Source: an uncultured Gemmatimonadota bacterium
Lineage (GTDB): Bacteria > Gemmatimonadota > Gemmatimonadetes > Gemmatimonadales > Gemmatimonadaceae
Length of the DNA stretch: 64,000 nucleotides
Assembly: GCA_903882745.1 (NCBI GenBank)
Contig: CAIRYG010000011.1
Location: forward strand, 434,001-498,000
Direction: 5' to 3'
This document shows, piece by piece, positions 61,221-64,000 of this stretch (position 1 is its first letter; each line of letters begins with the position of its first letter). A program made the position numbers and the translations under genes. The notes beneath the pieces were generated by a model. The model was not told the DNA's origin. It searched no databases and saw only the letters and a program-made list of their open reading frames with translations.

Positions 61221-62780
61221 TTAGACTTCCCAGCCCTTCCGGTAGTTGCGGGTCAGGTACTGATTGGCCTCAGGAATGTTCGTGACGGTCATGCTCGCGG
61301 CATCATACACGAGTTTCCGGCCGACGCCGGTCTTGAGCGCCACAATGCCAAGGCACATTGTCTCGGTCAGATTGGCCGCGTACTCGAAGGGCGAGCTCGT
61401 GGTTCCCTTCCCCTTCGCGGCATTCGCCCAGTTCACCTCGTGCGAGGTCTCAATACGCACAATCGACTTGGCGACCTTCGTGGCGGCCTGGGCCGCACTC
61501 TCTGGATAGATCTTGGGATTGTCACCATACGTCTCATGCATCAACACCCCCTTGGTCCCCACAAAGAGCACGCCCCCATCGGGGTTCATCTGCACGTTGT
61601 CGGGGAGCATTGCTGGACGCGGCGGGAGAATGCCGCCGTCGTACCAGTACATGCGTACGGCCGGCTTGTTGCCGCGTGCCGGGAAATCGTACGTGACCGT
61701 CGTCGCCATCGGATACGTGCACGGCTTGGTGGTCGGGCCCGAGGTGGGGCGCGGAACGATCGGCTCCGTACCCCACGGGCTCGCGCTCGCTTCGATGGCC
61801 GTGGGCTGCGTGAGCCCCAGCGCCCAGTACGGCTGGTCAATCAAATGGGCGCCCATGTCGCCGAGCGCGCCGACGCCGAAGTCGGTCCAGCCGCGCCAGT
61901 TGAACGGATGGTAGATCGGGTGATACGGCACGTCCTCGGGGACACCGCCGAGGTAGAGATCCCAGCGGAGTCCATCGGGGATGGAGTACTGCGCGGTGGC
62001 CAGCTGGTACGCCGTCACGTTGTTGATGGCGCCCTGCGAGAAGTTCTTGCCAAAGCCTGCGGGGACATTCGCGTTTGGCTGACGCGGCCGCGAGACGGCC
62101 TGCGGCCAGTAGCCAACGGGGCGATTGGTCCAGACGTGCACTTCTTTCACGTCGCCGAGCACGCCGGCCTGCACCCACTCGACGATGCTCCGCGTGCCGT
62201 CACGCGAATGGCCTTGGTTCCCCATCTGCGTGGCGAGTTTTGGGTTGTCCTTGGCGAGCTTGCCGAGCACGCGCGCCTCGTGCACCGAATAGGTGAGCGG
62301 CTTCTGCACGTAGACATGCTTCCCCGCCTGCATGGCGGCCTTGGCGATGACTGCGTGATTGTGATCGGCGGTCGCGATGATCACGGCGTCGATGTCTTTC
62401 GACTTGTCGAGCATCTCGCGGAAATCGGTGTACTTCTTGGCTTTATTGAACTGTTCGCGGAGCTTGACCCCGGGAGCGTTCGGCGAGCCGTCGCGGTTCT
62501 TTTCTTTGCTGGCGACGTTGCTGTCGGCGAAGGCAAGGTCAACATCGCAGACGGCGACCATGTTCTCGACTTGCGCGAGCACGTTGGCGTTGCCGGAGCC
62601 CATACCGCCAAAGCCGACGACCGCGAAGTTCAGCGTATCGCTCGGCGCTTGAAAGCCGGGGCCTCCGAGGACGTGTCGTGGAACGATGGACGGGAATTTC
62701 GGAGCCACAAACGCCGCGGCGAGCGCGGCCCTGGTGGTGTTCTCAACGAAATCGCGGCGGGTGACTTTCTTGTCGGCCAT
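61221..62780 (-). CDS. Tat-exported Gfo/Idh/MocA-family oxidoreductase
   Basis: A 519-aa oxidoreductase. A Tat signal (TRRDFVENTTRAALAAAF) precedes a Rossmann domain with VVGFGGMGSGN, VCDVD and DAVIIATADHNH. The family Lys is in YVQKPLTYSVHEAR. The C-terminal domain has GALGDMGAHLIDQPYWAL. The long form with a Tat signal is common in Bacteroidetes, Planctomycetes and Gemmatimonadota, where such enzymes oxidise sugars to 3-keto derivatives using tightly bound NAD in the periplasm. The ATG at 62780 is chosen for the Tat signal; an ATG 15 nt upstream is also in frame. It may work with exported DUF1080 and sugar-isomerase-like proteins encoded elsewhere in the window. Confidence 0.92.
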   Translation of the reverse strand: MADKKVTRRDFVENTTRAALAAAFVAPKFPSIVPRHVLGGPGFQAPSDTLNFAVVGFGGMGSGNANVLAQVENMVAVCDVDLAFADSNVASKEKNRDGSPNAPGVKLREQFNKAKKYTDFREMLDKSKDIDAVIIATADHNHAVIAKAAMQAGKHVYVQKPLTYSVHEARVLGKLAKDNPKLATQMGNQGHSRDGTRSIVEWVQAGVLGDVKEVHVWTNRPVGYWPQAVSRPRQPNANVPAGFGKNFSQGAINNVTAYQLATAQYSIPDGLRWDLYLGGVPEDVPYHPIYHPFNWRGWTDFGVGALGDMGAHLIDQPYWALGLTQPTAIEASASPWGTEPIVPRPTSGPTTKPCTYPMATTVTYDFPARGNKPAVRMYWYDGGILPPRPAMLPDNVQMNPDGGVLFVGTKGVLMHETYGDNPKIYPESAAQAATKVAKSIVRIETSHEVNWANAAKGKGTTSSPFEYAANLTETMCLGIVALKTGVGRKLVYDAASMTVTNIPEANQYLTRNYRKGWEV

Positions 62781-62902
62781 GGGGCGTCGGTCCACTTGAG
62801 GTCAGGAGGTGCGACGATGCATCCGGTATGCGATACTATACGAAGTGTACGCCCTCCGCACGAGGGTCCCCCCCGTTGGCGGGTCCAACCCTGAGGTACG
62901 CG

Positions 62903-64000
62903 ATGCCCAAAGTCATGCGGGTGGTGGTGCTCCTCACGTTCCTGATCGGAGCGGGGCTGACCTATCACCTCGGGGCATGGGGGTTCAACCGGCAGGTGTA
63001 TATCCACTTCGCCGAACTCCAGTTGGACGGATTCGACCCGTACCATCCTCCGGCAGACGCGGCGGCGATGGGCTACGAGCCGTCGCACGATCCGCAGTAT
63101 CTGGCCTACTCCGGACTCTCGCACGGGGTGTTCGTCACCGCGACCTGGCTCTGGCGGCGTACGGGGCTGAATGCGTTGGTGCTGTATTCACTGATGCTCT
63201 TGGGGCTGGTGCTGCTGGTCCTCGACCGGTTGCGGGAACAGGGGCAGATCAGTGACTCACAGTTCCGGTGGACTGCCCTGCTTGTGCTCTCGCCACCGAC
63301 GTGGGACTTTCTGTTCCGGTTGAGTTTTGAGGACAAGTTTCAGTGGCCACTCGCGGTGTTGCTCTTTGTGTTGTGGCGTGAGCGGCGCCCGCTTGCGGCA
63401 GCGGCAAGCGTTGGATTTTTCACGGCGTGGATTGGACTGCCGGCGCTCTTCGCACCGCTGCTGCTGATCGACGCCTGGCGGGTCGAGCGGGATCCCGTCG
63501 CGCGACGCAGCCGCGTCCTGCGCCTCGGCATCGTTGGCGGAGCCGCCTTCGCCGTGGCGATGCTCCCCTTCTTCCCGGCGAGTTTGCAGGGGTGGCACAT
63601 CCGTGCGGTGCTCGACGCAGGCCCGCCGCTGTGGGACTCGCCGTGGCGCGTCCTCGGGTCGCATTATGTGCCGGGGATGAACCGCGCCGCGTTGCTATTG
63701 ATCTCTGGACTCGCCTGGTGGCAGTACGCCGCTGATCGGTGGACGGCAACGGAAACCGCGCTGGCCCTCATGTGCGGATCATTCCTGACGTCAATTCTCG
63801 TTGGCACGCAGCACGTGGTGCCACTCGTCATGCTGACGCCTCTGGCCGTGCGATCCGCTCGTACGCGTGGCGCGGTGGCGCTGGCGATTTTATGCATCGA
63901 GCTCAGCTGGGACATCGGAGTTCGTCACTCCGGGGCGCTTGCGGTGATGCCACCCGCAGGACGGGGCGCAGCCCCAGAAGTCCTCTGGATCTGCGCCCCG
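62903..64000 (+). CDS. polytopic membrane protein, 3' partial
   Basis: An open frame from ATG 62903 to the right edge (366 codons, no stop). It encodes a multi-pass membrane protein with about 8-9 hydrophobic segments. The first is VVVLLTFLIGAGLTYHLG; others include ALVLYSLMLLGLVLLVL, WTALLVLSPPTWDFLF and AALLLISGLAWW. The Asp/Tyr/His-rich loop at about 45-70 (FDPYHPPADAAAMGYEPSHDPQYLAYSG) lies after the first helix, which fits a glycosyltransferase-type (GT-C) membrane enzyme, but no family is recognised. It is divergent from the Tat Gfo/Idh gene with 122 bp between starts. Confidence 0.75.
   Translation, partial: MPKVMRVVVLLTFLIGAGLTYHLGAWGFNRQVYIHFAELQLDGFDPYHPPADAAAMGYEPSHDPQYLAYSGLSHGVFVTATWLWRRTGLNALVLYSLMLLGLVLLVLDRLREQGQISDSQFRWTALLVLSPPTWDFLFRLSFEDKFQWPLAVLLFVLWRERRPLAAAASVGFFTAWIGLPALFAPLLLIDAWRVERDPVARRSRVLRLGIVGGAAFAVAMLPFFPASLQGWHIRAVLDAGPPLWDSPWRVLGSHYVPGMNRAALLLISGLAWWQYAADRWTATETALALMCGSFLTSILVGTQHVVPLVMLTPLAVRSARTRGAVALAILCIELSWDIGVRHSGALAVMPPAGRGAAPEVLWICAP

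Overview
This window reads as a chromosomal segment of a high-GC, Gram-negative-type heterotroph, most likely a member of the Gemmatimonadota. That assignment is inference. It rests on outer-membrane assembly genes (Omp85/TamA-like plus TamB-like), an OmpA protein, several secreted carboxypeptidase-regulatory/Plug-like proteins without a beta-barrel, Tat-exported Gfo/Idh and sugar-isomerase-like enzymes, a sortilin/BNR-repeat protein and an MFS-spermidine synthase fusion. I see no tRNA or rRNA gene, CRISPR array, insertion sequence, phage or plasmid gene, and no stretch above 300 bases without a gene.

Layout. 1-2.5 kb: a FAD-linked 2-hydroxyacid oxidase (cut by the left edge) and a class V aminotransferase. 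2.5-7 kb: SRPBCC protein, a FAS1 (fasciclin) protein divergent from a MerR/B12 regulator, a membrane dipeptidase and a CNA-fold/Plug-like protein. 7-13.7 kb: OmpA porin, S-adenosylhomocysteinase, an ArsR-methyltransferase fusion with a 24-bp palindrome at its start, a second methyltransferase, a Tat DsrE-like protein and lspA. 13.7-24.6 kb: HrpB helicase, TamA-like/TamB-like pair, MscL, DUF481 porin, VOC protein. 24.8-28.3 kb: a tight four-gene run (DUF1080, NHS-type MFS, CutC, alpha/beta hydrolase). 28.6-31.9 kb: a three-domain DsbA-wHTH-flavin monooxygenase fusion followed after 2 nt by a PLP aminotransferase; this is the most unusual locus. 31.9-38.5 kb: proline dehydrogenase, Gfo/Idh enzyme and three Tat-exported hydrolases/isomerases. 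38.5-40.6 kb: msrB-msrA-alcohol dehydrogenase with 4-bp overlaps. 40.9-47.4 kb: Ser/Thr dehydratase, a cupin-SDR-Plug-like run, an RhlE-type helicase and an ECF sigma/anti-sigma/membrane protein operon. 47.5-48.2 kb: a 5'-truncated hemL remnant at what looks like a deletion junction. 48.2-64 kb: M20 peptidase, MFS-spermidine synthase fusion, beta-lactamase-family hydrolase, cyclophilin, acyl-CoA dehydrogenase with an esterase, BNR-repeat protein, Gfo/Idh oxidoreductase and a membrane protein running off the right edge.

Functional themes. One is envelope biogenesis and stress (Tam pair, OmpA, lspA, MscL, ECF operon, Msr repair). A second is scavenging of peptides, hydantoin-like amides and modified sugars by exported enzymes. 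A third is methyl-group and SAH metabolism under a probable local regulator. Two sequence habits recur: long GC-rich hairpins, mostly without a T-tract, after gene ends, and in-frame 12-bp tandem repeats in signal peptides or low-complexity tails.
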